Below, in pieces: positions 34,997-47,403 of a DNA stretch of 64,000 nucleotides. How positions within the stretch are numbered: position 1 is the stretch's first letter; every line of letters starts with the position of its first letter. Location of the stretch: NCBI GenBank assembly GCA_019188255.1, contig JAETXT010000006.1, positions 620,001 through 684,000 of the forward strand, given 5' to 3'. The stretch comes from Verticillium longisporum (lineage: Eukaryota > Ascomycota > Sordariomycetes > Glomerellales > Plectosphaerellaceae). The notes below the pieces were generated by a model. It ran no database searches, had not been told where the DNA came from, and saw only the letters and a program-made list of their open reading frames with translations. A program made the position numbers and the translations under genes.

Positions 34997-36400
34997 TAAG
35001 CTAATATATATTAAAATAGAAGTATCTTAATTATTAATAGAAGAATCTAAATCGTTTAATATTAATAATAAAAATAACGAAATTAACGAAATCGTTATAT
35101 TAATTTTACCCTTTATTATCGACCTCCTCTCGCCTCCTTTATAGTTCTATAGGGAGGCCCTATACTAGCGAGTACTAGAGTAGGTACGCTTAGTATAGTA
35201 GCTTATAATAGCTTAGCTGGAGGGCTAGGATTATACTTTTATTAATATATTTTAGATCTTAAAGCTAGAATTCCGAGTATTTATAAACTAAGTATAAGAC
35301 TAGTATATTATTTAAGGCTTTTAATATCGATTAATAGAATAGAAGCTATTAATCTTTCTATATATTATTAGCTATATAATAATATAAAGGGTAATAGAAA
35401 GCTTATTAAGAATCCTTTAAAGCTATATTCTAAGGATATTTAATAAAGTATTATAAATATTATTTAAACTCTATATTAAAGTTATAAAGCTTTTTATTAA
35501 TAATTATATTAATAAATTTATCGAATTAAACCTATATTACTTTAATAGCTATATTAGAGCTATTAATAGAATTTATATATTAGCCTTTATTAAAGCCTCC
35601 TCTTAGAGGAGGTTCTTTAATAGGAGAAGAGGGATATCTTAGAATATATTTATTATAATAAAATTTAACTTTATATTTAACGTTAATTATATTTTAATAG
35701 ATATAAAGGGGTTAATAAACGATTCTATCCTTCTAATATAGGCCCTAATAAGATAGTTCTAAGTATTTAAAGGCCGTTTCTATCTCGTAGATAGTAGGTT
35801 TATATAAGACCTTCGAGGGTTTATTATATTATTTAGAGGACGTTAATATTACTTTAAAGACTTTAAAAATATCGATTAAGATAGCTTATTAATAGAAAAT
35901 AAATATAACTATATCTATATATACCTTCGAGCTATTATTAAAGAGGTTTTTAATATCCTAAAATATATATTTATTATATTAAGGAAAGGACCCTTAGAAT
36001 ACTTATTTAAAATATAAATTAATATAATATATATTCTAATAAATGTCTAGAACTTCCTATAATAATAATAAAATAAAAAAGATAATTTAGAAGCTATTAA
36101 ATCTACTATAAGTATTATAATAGATATAGAAGAGGTATTATAGAGAGTAAAGGAGAGAGCATTATTTTAAATTAGAAATAAATAAAGCTTAGAATTAAAG
36201 TATTAAATAATAATTCTATTTAGAAATTAAAAAATAGATCTTAGATTAATTAAAATACTTATATTAATTCTAGGCTATTCTATTTACAGTTAATATTATT
36301 AATTATAAAAAGTAAAATCTATATTTAAATATTAAATTACCTTTTCTATTAAATTAATCCTTCTATCTATATTAATTTATTTATTATCTATATTATCTAT
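34997..36400. mobile_element. Unassigned RIP-destroyed repeat relic
   Basis: 1.4 kb of AT-rich, CA/TG-depleted DNA between two copia elements. It does not match the copia, hAT or gypsy relics in this window. The 5-bp sequence TCTAT at its right edge is the left target-site duplication of the next element. The RIP pattern argues that it was repetitive; the class is unknown. Confidence 0.4.
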
Positions 36401-36689
36401 TATTAAACTAATATTTTAGGATTACTTAGATTAGTAATTACTATATAGGATTTATTAATATAGTAATTACTAGGGCTAGGATTTATAGCTCTTAAGAGTA
36501 TATAATTTATAGCTTATATAATTAGTAAATTAGATAAGTACATCTAATTTATATAGATAGTAGTAATTTAGAGAAATAATATTAATAATTACTATAAATC
36601 TTATATTACTTACTCTAGCTATTTAGAGCTCTTAAGTATAATTAAAGTAGTAAATTAGGGTTTATATAATTAGTAAAGCCCTCTTAATA
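36401..36689 (+). repeat. Copia LTR copy F (5' LTR)
   Basis: 289 bp. More RIP-mutated than its partner G: differences between them are almost all C/T or G/A. Confidence 0.85.
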
Positions 36690-39600
36690 CTAATTAGTAT
36701 TATATTTAATATAATATAGAATAGCTAGAGCTAGAGAAGTTAAAATCGATTCTATAAATAGTAAATTTACTATATATAAGCTTTTCGATTATACTTTATA
36801 AGTAATTATAAGAGTACTATTTATTTTAAGTATTTTAGGACTCTTATAAGAGCTTAATAATAGAGAAACCCTCTGTTATATAATCTATAGGAGTACTATC
36901 TACTTCGAGTATCTTAGGACTCCTATATTTAGGATTACTATTTAAGCTATAATATTAACTATTAATCCTAATAAATAAAGCTCTACGGAATAGTTAATTA
37001 ATTATAATAGAGCTTTAATAAAATTAATAATAATAAGCTCCTTAGATTATAATAATAGCTCTATAATAGAGCTAGAGAGCGCTAAAAAGATATAATAGGA
37101 GTTCGATAGTATTCTAGAAGAACTTAATATATTATATTTAACGTAGAAAGTTAGGAAGGGTCTTAATATTAACTTTATTATTAATAGAATAGAATTATAA
37201 TTCCCTAAATTACTAGATTTAGCATTTATAGATCTTAAGAGCGCTTAGATCCTTAAAATAGTAAATATATATAGGACTATAAAGGGAGTTTACCTCCTAG
37301 AAGTATTTATCGAAGACTTCTATAGCTAGACTAAAAAGGACTTTAATTCTTATAATATAATAATTATTCGAATACTAAAATTATATCTAATAGATTATAG
37401 GATCCCTCTTCTAAGAGTAATAAATACTAAAACGTTAAAGAGATTAATATTAATATTCTTATAAGAGGAAATACTTAATATAATAAAATCGATTATTATT
37501 AATTAGGATTTAATATTCTAAAGAGTAGAGGAATAGGGAAACTAGTAAGACGATAAATAATATCCTATAAGGAATACCTAGCTATCCTAAACCTAAAAAC
37601 TATAAATAGGGAGGATAGATCCCTAATAGCCCCTAATTCTAGGATTATCTAATTAATAGTGTAAATAATCTAGCTAATAAGAGATTATACTTTAATTATA
37701 AAGAAATAAGACTTTACCCTTAAATATTACTTAGAATTTATTAGCTTAGTATTATATTCTATTATTATATAAATCGGTAAATTTATTAATTAATAGAATT
37801 ATAATTAAATAATTTATATTATTCTAGAATAAGGAGAATAATTACTCTAAGGAGATATATAATATCCTTAATAATACAATATATATCTTTATAGATATTT
37901 ACGAACTATTATAAATCTAATATATATAGCTCTATATATTCTTCCTAAATATACTTTTAGAGTATATATAAACTTTCTTCTTAGAATATATAAACTAGAG
38001 TATAGGATTCTATTAAATATATTTAATAATTAAATAATAATTTAATTTAGAGATTAATAGAATATAGTATTATATAGATTAGAGCTCGATAATATTCTAT
38101 TCTATAATAATAGAAGCTAATGATATAGGAAACCTATAAATAGAAGTTCTCTAGATCCTTCTAAATAGGCTTTAATAATACTAGAGAGTATTTAGCTTTA
38201 TATTTAAAGAAGAGATTTATCTCTATATAAATACTCTAAGGGTAATTTAAAGTATTCTAGAGCTAAAGATTATATTAATAATATTAGAGCGATTTTTTAA
38301 TACTTTATCTATATAGTTTAAGAGTATATTAAAAGTAGAGGAGAATATTAGGATATTTAAATATTTCTATACTAATAGATATTATAAGAGTAGATATTAC
38401 TAGGCTAATAGAAGGTAAGATCGTAGAGAGTAATTAATATATAGAATTAATAATTATTAGATTATTAGAATTTATAAATATTAGATATATTCTAAATTAG
38501 ATTATAAATTAACGAAGTATTCTCTTAAAGAATAATAATATTTAAAAGAGTAATAGAAATATATATAGGAAGCGTATAGGGATTAATAGAAGGGATATTA
38601 TTAGTTTTTAATAATAATAGAATCTATTAAGAGCTCGGAATTAGATAATCCTATTTCTAATAAGCTAGGAGTAGATAATGCTTATAAATCTAATCCTAAG
38701 AGCGAATTAATAAATACCTATATTATATACTTCCTAGTAAATAAATTATTCTAATATAGAATTAAGGGGAATAATTTAAAAGCTAAAATAATAACTCTAA
38801 TAGAATAGCTCTTTATTTAATATTAGATTGATAATACTTCTACGTAATATAGTATTATCCCTAATATAAATATAATATTAGTTTCTATAATAGGAACTTT
38901 ATAAATAAAGGCCCTAATAGCTTTAATACTAAGCTTAATAATTAATAAATAGGGAATAGGGGCTAGAATAAGATTTAGAATAGGAAACCCTATATCTATA
39001 ATAGAGGAGATTATTATTCTAATATTAATTAGGAGAATTACGTTCTATATCGTCTTAATAGATACCCTATTCCTATTTTATATTAAGGATATAGACGATC
39101 TTAGAATCTATTTAGATAATATATATAATAAGCTACTAAAGTATATTAAGGAGATCTAGGAATATATATCTATCTTCTATAAATAGGGCTATTTATAATT
39201 CTTCCTAGATATAAAGATTTATATTAGCTTTAGGATTATATATTTAATAAGGATAGAGAATAATAGAATAGCATTTCTAATAGAAATAAAGCTCTAATAT
39301 ATTTATAAACGGTTTAGTTACCTATCTATAGAGAAACTATAGAACTTACTCTAGAGAGTAGACTATAATATAAATTAGCACGCTCTAGAGCTAATAAACC
39401 GCTTCTATTACTATTATTAGATTAAAGGGAAGTCTCCGTAATATTTTAAGTTTACTTTAAAATTAGATATCGATTTTAATTATAAGATTTTAATCGATAT
39501 TATATATTTAAATAGAAAGCCTATTCTTTATATAATTAATATAAGTATAGGATTTTAATCTATAACTTTTATTTATAATTTTATAGCTTATATAATATAA

Positions 39601-42149
39601 GAAGCCCTTAAGAGGTACTAATTAAATATATATCTTAGGCCTCTAGATATTATAATTATTAATACTAGAATGAACTTTACCTCTATAGAATTTAGGGTAG
39701 AGGTATACCTCCTAGGTATAACCTACTATTAAATCCCTATAGAGGCCTATTAATTAATCGATAAGGTTAAGAGCTATTATAAGCTGATATATAGAGTATA
39801 TAAGATCTTAAAAGTAGAGTCTCGTAATACGAGCCTAGAATCGCTACTTTAAGGCACTATAAAGGTAGTAAATAATATTATTAAGCTTAATAAATTAATA
39901 CCTATATTACTCGTATTCGGGGTAATACCTAGGATTACCGCTAACTTAGCGCTTACTACGATCTAGGCGTAGTATGCTAAAGTAGTTAATAAGGTAATAG
40001 CGGAGCTTTAGCGAATAATCGCTAAGCGGAAGGTTAATAATACTCTTAATACCTATAATAGACTAGATACTAGGTAGTTATTACTAAGATCGCTAGAGCT
40101 AGGAAGCGATATTCTTATATTCTAAGAGCGGGAGAAATAGACTAATCCTTATAAGGTTATATTAGTTTCTAATATAGTAATTATAATCGAAATAATTAAT
40201 AGTTTAATAGAGTTTAGAGGAATATATCTTAAGCTATATAATAGATCGCTAGATTAATAGGCTAGGGAGATAATAGTAATTCGAATTCTAGAGACCCTAG
40301 AACTATTTAAGTATTTAGAACTAATTCTATTATAATAATATAGGGGACCTAGGAAGTTACTAAATACTACGAATCTATTATAAACGGCTTTTATAGATTA
40401 TAAGAATAATACGATTAGGACTTTATAGATCGAATATTAATTTATTATTAAAAGGGAATAATAGAGTTATAACCTAGCTATTAAATTATATAATAAAAGT
40501 AAAATAACGATTTCTAGGAAGCTATTTAAATAGTCCGACTAGGAGAAAATCGACTTACTCCTAATAGCTAGAATAATCGTATTAATTAGGAGATCTATAT
40601 TTCCTAGTACTAAGATCTTTAAATACTAGCTTATAAGAGAGGTAAAAGGCCTCTCTGAAGCCCTATATAAGAAGTTAAGATTAATAGTTTAAGGATATAA
40701 TAATTAGGAGAAGATAACCCTATTAATATAATCGCTTACGATTATATACTATAATTAACGATTAATCCTAGTAATTACCCTAATACTATAATAACGTAGC
40801 TATTAGTTAATGCTCTATAATATTAATTAAGCCTATACTTAGAGCGCTATAGATCTATTATATAACGTTCTCTTATATATCCTTAAGGAGCTATAATATA
40901 GATACCCTAATAGAATCGTCTTCTATATTATAAAGCCGCTCTATAGTATTATAAAATTAGGTCTCTATTAGTTTATAACCTATTAACGCTATTATAGAGA
41001 GCGCCTAAATGCTATTCTAATAGGCTACGATCCGTATTTACTTCTAACTAGAATTAGAGAGAGCTTTAGATTAATCGAAATATAGATTAATAATACCCTT
41101 GACCTCGGAGAGCCTATATTTATATAAAAGGAATAAATAGACCTCGAAAGCGCTAGCTTCTAAGTAAAGCCTATTTCTATCCTTAATATAGAATCTAATA
41201 ATATCTTTAATAGCTATATTATTAAAATTAGAATTAAAGATCTTACGATTTAATAGAAAGGCTAAAGTAATCGCTTAGAGCTAGTAACCCTTAGGATAGC
41301 GAGCTTAGAGTAGGAATATATCGCCTAGAGAGCTCGTAATACCTATATTACTTTAACCTATTAATTAAAGGTAGCCTTCGATTTCTCTATTATAGCTTAA
41401 GCTAAGAACTTATAGGAGGACGACTTTAAATAGCTTAATAAACGTATATAATAGTAGATCGTTAATATAGGCCGTAGCTTAAATTATATACGCTTAGATC
41501 TCTTAATAGCCTAACTTTACGTATTTATTAATAGCTCCTTTATTAATAATAAGGATTTTAATTTATAGATCGGATTCGTTATCCTCCTAGATAATAAACG
41601 TTCCTATAATTAAGAGAACGCCTTTATAGTATATAGTAATATCCTCTATTAATAATCTATTAAGTATAAACGGGTTACGTATTTAGTTCTAATTAGTAAA
41701 ATCTATAATATAATTAATAGCTTCGATATAGCTTATATCCTTAAATAGATACTCTATAAGATCTATAAATACTTAGAACTATTACTCTTATAGATAATTA
41801 TCTATATTAATAGCTATTCGCTCTATTAATACCTAATTTAATTAAGTATAATAGTAAAGAAATGCTTAATAATAGATCTTATAGTATTATAGTAAAGCTA
41901 TAAAGAATACGAAGTTAACGAAATTCGTTAGATCGCTAGAAGCGATAACCCTATAGATTTAATAATTAAAGGAGTACTAAACTAAATACTAAAAGCGCTA
42001 ATAAGCTCTAATAAAATTATAATTAAGATTTAAGGATAGATTAAACGTTAAAAAAAGAATAATTAAGGGGTAAAGGTAATTAATATTAATAAAAATATAG
42101 TAAAGCCTAAAAACGAATACCCTAGAAGTAAAAACGATGATTCTATAAT

Positions 42150-43597
42150 TAGTAAAATAATAAAATAATTAATCTATAAAGCGGATTAAGCCTCGGAATC
42201 CGAAGAATCCGAGTTTAATTATTCTAGTAAGTCCTACTAGAGGTAATTAAAGAGCTATAGAGCTATAGCCTGCTGAGCTACTTTACGCTTAGTATTATTA
42301 AAATTATCGAGGTCTTTATTAAGGTTATTACCCCCCTTCGCCTCCTCCTCTTTAGCGATCGTTAATATATTCTTTATAATAATATATTATTTCTCTATAT
42401 TCTATATACCCTATTAGCTAATTATATAATTAGATAATTAGGGAAATAATAAAGAAGAGAGCTTATTAGCTTATTATTCTTATCCTAAATAGCTAAAAAC
42501 TTTATAATAAGCTTAAATACCTTAACTAGATTATAGATAATAATTATTAAAGCTATAGATATTAGAAAATAGAGATCGTAGAAGCTTATATTAGTTTATA
42601 AGAGTATTTAGAAGTATATTTATAATAATAAGAGCCCTTAAGCTCTAAATCGTAATATATACTATTAGCGCTAATTTTAGTTTATTTATTAATAAAATAA
42701 GACTTAAAGTACTTAAAATAGGGGACTTTATAGATATTTCCGTAGATATATACTATATATTAATTAATAGCTTCTATAATTAGTACCGACTATATTCTTA
42801 TACTTCGCTACTCTCTTAGTAGGAGGGGCAATAGGCGTAAGGGCTTTACGCTTAAATAGTATTATTAAGGCTAGGGATAAGGGAAAGAGAGAGAGAGAGA
42901 GTAGTAAAAAGGGGTAATTATTAATTATTAGAGCTCTAAAATAGTAGATTAAGCTAGCTAATCTTAAAAATAAAGAATCGTTATAGGGAAGAGGAAAAGT
43001 AAAAGGAATAGAATTACTATAATTTATTAATTAGATATATAGATCCCTAGAGTATAGTATTTACTAGATTAGCTTAATAGGATCTATCGATTCTATTTAA
43101 GTAATTTAATCCTATTATCCCTATTAAAAGGCTTATAAAGGGTAATAATAATTATTCTTCTATTCTTAATTAATAAACTAGCGATTTAGAGACTTTAGGA
43201 GCCTATATCTAGCTATTATAAGAGTACTAAGTAATTAGCTATTATACTATTTAATTACTATTTATTTCCTTTATTAAAGCGTTTAAATGCTTATTCCTAT
43301 TATTTAATTATAACTTAATTCGTTTCCTTAGGGAGCTATTTAATAGCTAGTTTAACTAATCTATAGCGCTAGGGATTAGGGATTTAGCGCTTATAGGAAT
43401 AGTAATATTAAGCTATATTTTACCTTATTCTATCTATTATTCTCCTATTATTACTTATTTACTTATTTATTTATTCATTTTATAGATTAGGATAATAGAT
43501 CTAATATACTAGAGACTAGAGGATTATAAGCGTATTAGAGTAGCTATTAACCTAGGTAATAGAGCCCGATATTAGTCCCTTAGGTAATCCTATCTAT
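42150..43597 (-). pseudogene. Antisense cysteine-rich ORF relic in copia element F-G
   Basis: On the minus strand this segment keeps the same frame as the plus-strand relic at 19400-20110. The reverse complement of about 42620-42730 gives Tyr-x2-Tyr, YYDLELKGS, Tyr-Tyr-Tyr-Lys-Tyr. The reverse complement of about 42185-42290 gives A-I-A-L-stop-L-F-N-Y-L and LNSDSSDSEA. Stops coincide with those in the other copy, as expected for shared Gln/Trp codons. Extent and start are approximate. Confidence 0.5.
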
Positions 43598-43610
43598 AAA
43601 GAAAAGATAG
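43598..43610 (+). promoter_or_regulatory. Candidate polypurine tract of the copia element
   Basis: AAAGAAAAGATAG, all purine except one T, four bases upstream of the 3' LTR; conserved in the inverted copy next to LTR B. Confidence 0.45.
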
Positions 43611-43614
43611 CTAG

Positions 43615-43903
43615 TATTAAACTAATATTAAGGGATTACCTAGGTCGGTAATTACTATATAGGATTTACCGATATAATAATTACCGGGGCTAGGATTTAT
43701 AGCTCTTAGGAGTATGTAATTTATAGTTTACGTAATTAGTGAATTAGATAGGTATATCTAATTTACGTAGGTAGTAGTAATTTAGAGAGATAGTATTAAT
43801 AATTATTATAAGTCTTATATTACCTACCCTACCTATTTAGAGCTCTTAGGGATAGCTAAAGTAATGAATTAGGGTTTATATAAGTAGTAAAGCCCTCTTA
43901 ATA
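43615..43903 (+). repeat. Copia LTR copy G (3' LTR)
   Basis: 289 bp with a few surviving TG dinucleotides (AGTATG, AGTGAAT, AATGAAT), so less RIP-altered than F. Confidence 0.85.
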
Positions 43904-45199
43904 CCTATTATATTTATTCTTTATAGAAATAATAGCTAAGAGCCCTATAGTAGATAGGTAAAGGTAGAGGCCCTAAAAGGATTATAAGAGAAATATTCCC
44001 CTATTTCTAGAAGACCTTTAAATCTAAAATATTAATTAAATAGCTACTTATAAGTAAATAGTACCTACCCTATTACTACCTCGCCTTTAAGAGCTATAGG
44101 CCTATCGAGGCCCTCCCGAATTACCTAGGTAGCTACTACCTAGCCCTATATTATTAAGAGTTAAGCCTCGGCCTATTAATATTATAAGGATAGTAAAGAG
44201 GCTAAAGAGGGTAAATTAAGGCTAGAGAGATCGACCCTTAGAGTAGGAGTCTCTATATTATAACTTATATCCTACATCTTACTTAGCTTCTCGATCTACT
44301 ACCTCTTTCCCTACCTTTTTACGATATTTTCGTTATTTAAAGACTTCTATTAGCGATAATCCTAAACCTCTATAATATCCTCGCTTATTATATATATATT
44401 AAATTATATCTCCTTTATTAGAGAATTAAGATAAAGGAAGCTTTAAAGCTATATTTAAATTATATAATTATGCCTTAATTTAAAGGTTTCCTAATTCTAT
44501 TTAGAAGTTAATATTTAACCTATCTTATTATTATAAGTTATTCTAGAAGTCTCTATAAGCTATAGAATCTTCTAATATTTAATATAAAGGTTATTATATT
44601 TTATATAGAGTATTTAAAAAGTAATTTTTAATATAAAGAATATTAATTATAAATTAAATAAGATTTTATTAAATATAGCTTTAAGAGTAATATATTTATT
44701 ATTTATTACAAAGAGCTTTCTTTATATTATTAAATATTTTAAACGTTTAAGGAAGAGCTTTATAGCCTTTAAATACTATATTAAATAACCTTTTCGCCCT
44801 TTAATTTAATTAATATTTAGCTTTTCTTATATATAGAAGAGAGGTTCGGATTCTATTTATAAAGAGGTATTTTTATTATTATTAAATAATATAATTTTAT
44901 CGTGATCGAGGATATTTCGCTTAAATATAGAAGCGATTCTATTTATATCGTTTTTAATAATTAAAGAATTCGATTTTATAATAGATATATAGAAATTTAT
45001 ATAATAGAGGTATAGAACTAATAGATTTAATTATAATTTACGACTAGAAGAGAGGGTTAAGGCTCAATATAGAAAGGAGAACCCTTAATCTAGCTATCTT
45101 TAACTATTTTCTTAATTAAGTAAAGAACTAAGGGCTTAGAGGTACTTCCGAAATAGTGTACTAGTACCATTTTAAGCAAGTCACTTAGAGCTAAATATA
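43904..45199. mobile_element. Unassigned RIP-destroyed relic inside the right inverted repeat
   Basis: 1.3 kb of AT-rich DNA without ORFs, unlike the copia and gypsy relics here. Its right end merges into the 33-bp inverted repeat, so it may be the body of the DNA transposon defined by those repeats. RIP is lighter over the last 60 bp (GTGTACTAGTACC, CAAGTCAC). Confidence 0.4.
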
Positions 45200-45232
45200 T
45201 TTAGCGCTAAATGATTGAGACGATTAGGGCCT
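45200..45232 (-). repeat. 33-bp inverted repeat, right copy
   Basis: The reverse complement reads AGGCCCTAATCGT...ATTTAGCGCTAAA, with C at the three positions that are T in the left copy. Normal base composition starts directly after it. Flanks are TAACCTAC outside right and AATAGTATT outside left; no target duplication is recognisable. Confidence 0.8.
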
Positions 45233-46170
45233 TAACCTACCTTACCTACTGCACATTTGCCTTCCGTGCGTAAACAAGGTTAGAGATCGATCTCAGCAGA
45301 GCTCACGGTCGTCTTGCGTCATGCACCTCCACCCAAACTGCCAAGGGTAGGATTCCCACCTACCCTAGCACAAGTCGACCGTTAAATGCCGTTACAGTAG
45401 TGGGTGGCATTTCAGTGGCATGCTCGAACATCGGTCGGTTGTTGGTCCCTCGCTTTTCAGTCCCAGAGCGTTGGAACTCATGCACGAGCCCCTTTCGGTA
45501 CTTGGCGAAAGCTCACTTCAACGATCAAGAGGCGTCTGATTTACGCTCCTCGTTGGTCCCAGATCATGCTGTCCCAGACTTTTGCGACCCATGGCAATAA
45601 CCTGCCCTACAGCTACCTGCCTTTTAGCCCGAGACGCCCCGCCGCTAGGCCTTGCGGTCGATGCCCCGCCGCCCTCTGCCGTAATGACCAGCCGTTGCTA
45701 GCGTTTGCCTCTGTCCGTTCGCCCGAGCGAACCGAAGAGGCGCTAAGCCCTGGAGTGAAAGTTCTCCCGGAGGTTTATCACAAAGGCATACTTTCAGTGT
45801 TCCAACTCAATGCATCTCAAGCTGGCTGCTGGAAAATATGAGACGTGACATGTTCACCAAGTACAACTATCTAACTCCGGTACAGACAAGTCAATCAGTT
45901 CCACAAGTAAGATAATATTCCTCCAGGACTATATAGTACATTCCAAAGCGCAAAGTTGCCCAGTATCCGGACCTTCCGGACAGACGGATTCTCGAGAAGA
46001 TATTGAAAAAGCAAACCATCCATGGCGGCGCTGCGTGCCCTTTAAACTCTGTGATCCCTAAATCCTTCACAACAGGACGCCCATCCAAGCGAAAGATACC
46101 GAGCTAATCAAACAAAACATGCCGAGGTATCTGTGATTCATAAACCCCCCTCATCGACCCCAAATCAAAC
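45233..46170. other. Left edge of gene island 2, no convincing gene
   Basis: Normal base composition. The longest ORF (about 45404-45841, plus) opens with GTG, overlaps other frames of similar length and resembles nothing, so it is not called. The last part holds the 3' UTR of the GPCR gene. Confidence 0.4.
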
Positions 46171-47403
46171 TCATCTTCTCCCACCACCGGTATCCTTCAA
46201 CTTCTTCCACACGCCTTGTCGCATCTGCTCGCTCAACCCGTACGTCAACGCGTTGATCAGGCCAATATACTGTGTCGAGGCCTGCATGGCGCTCAGCCAT
46301 CGCGGCGACTTTCCAACCGACTCTGCCAGCCTGTTCGCGATGCCGGGCATCCACAGAATGATGTATGCTATCGGGTATCCGTTCATGAGCAGCATCTTCC
46401 TGACATTGGGCGCGGCCGGCATGCGCGACGCCTCAAAAGGCCTGCTGTCGGTTCCAGTGGCCGTGACCGTCGACTGCGTCACGGGATCGTTATTATAGCC
46501 GTGCTCATGGTCCGCCGTGTCTGGTGTTCGCGGCAAGTTTTGCATCTCGTGGCTGACGGAGACGGAGTGGGCAACGAGGATCTTCTGTGTGTCGTTGTTG
46601 TCGGGATCAACTGGCACCGTGACCATGTGATCCGTTTTCCTGCGTGTGCCGGTGGCCGTGGACATGCTCCTAAGGCCCTTGAAGACACGCTTCAGCTTGA
46701 TGTAGATGTAAGTGTAGATGACAATCGTGACGAAGAAGATGGCGATGCGCCAGCCGTGGGAGAGGCCATAACGCAAGTCGAGTCTGTTGCTCCTGATCCA
46801 GCACCAGTTACCACTGACGTAACCGTATGAATTCAGTGCAAGACCAATGGTTCCTGATTACACAAGTTAGTCATCTCCACCATGCGAGGAGGACTGAGGG
46901 GGTACTCGAGGTTGCCTTACCGGTAGTGAAGCCAGGCAGCCATGCCGAGAAGCAGATCAAAACCTGCCATTTTGTGTCCAGGTCGGCAATGGAATCCTTC
47001 TTCACGACGGACAACAGAACAATGATGGAAATGATGAGAATGTTGAAGTCAATGTGCTGGGCGTTCGCCTGGCTGAACCAGCCACTGACAAGACATAGTG
47101 TGCTCGGCTTGGAGAACGGGCTTGGTGTGCGGCCGTTGATGAGGAAGACTGCGCCAGAAATAGTATTTCCCAGTCCATAGATGAGATCTATTGCATGTTA
47201 GATGAGAAAACGCATTGGCTATGATTTTCCAGTGTTCACTTGCCTGCCAACAAAAGGTTGATGATAAGAGCATGGCGGAAATGTCGTCGCGGCGGGCGAA
47301 GAATCTGGAATCCTAGGGCCGTCGCGGAGCCCAGGAAGGAGAGTAGGGACCCGATGAATGTGGGCACCGAGATCACATAGTCGATCGGTCTTGATTCGGC
47401 CAT
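46171..47403 (-). CDS. Git3/cAMP-receptor-like seven-transmembrane GPCR
   Basis: Three exons (47403-47244, 47187-46921, 46853-46171) give 369 residues. Intron 1 (56 bp) has a GC donor (GCAAGTG) with CTAAC and TAG acceptor; intron 2 (67 bp) is GTAAGG...CTAAC...TCAG. Hydrophobic segments fall near 10-33, 44-69, 88-114, 127-150, 174-196, 294-318 and 330-350, giving seven helices with a long polar third cytoplasmic loop (197-291), as in Git3-type fungal receptors. Cys85 and Cys160 are placed for the usual extracellular disulphide. The RHALIINLLLADLIYG segment of helix 2 and the ILWMPGIANRL...STQYIGLINALTYG segment of helices 6-7 resemble fungal receptors annotated as glucose receptor regulating Gpa2. 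It likely signals through a G-alpha protein to cAMP at the plasma membrane; the ligand is unknown. The start at 47403 gives a short external N-terminus, normal for the family. Confidence 0.85.

Larger units (their letters stand above)
36401..43903 (+). mobile_element. Complete Ty1/copia element with target-site duplication, RIP-destroyed, coding rightward
   Basis: 7,503 bp with LTRs at 36401-36689 and 43615-43903. Flanking 5-mers TCTAT (36396-36400) and CCTAT (43904-43908) differ only by C to T, fitting a RIP-altered 5-bp target duplication. Recognisable frames on the plus strand are integrase (LDTKAY-like near 39.2 kb, RFSYLSIEKL for RFGHPSVERL near 39.31 kb, NFTSIEFR near 39.67 kb), RT (N-AYT-S near 40.84 kb, RPLYG-like near 40.93 kb, a degraded TDDTL motif as INNTLDLG near 41.08 kb) and RNase H to about 42.06 kb. 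Stops fall at expected CAA/CAG/CGA/TGG codons. A purine-rich tract lies just before the 3' LTR. No intact ORF remains. Confidence 0.88.

Noticed and set aside
18060..45240. Starship-type giant element or CRISPR-like array
   Set aside because: No tyrosine-recombinase captain gene or cargo genes survive, ends are inverted repeats, and repeats are LTRs, not short spaced arrays.
45404..45841. 145-codon plus-strand ORF at the edge of island 2
   Set aside because: Opens with GTG, overlaps another frame of similar length, no domain or family resemblance.
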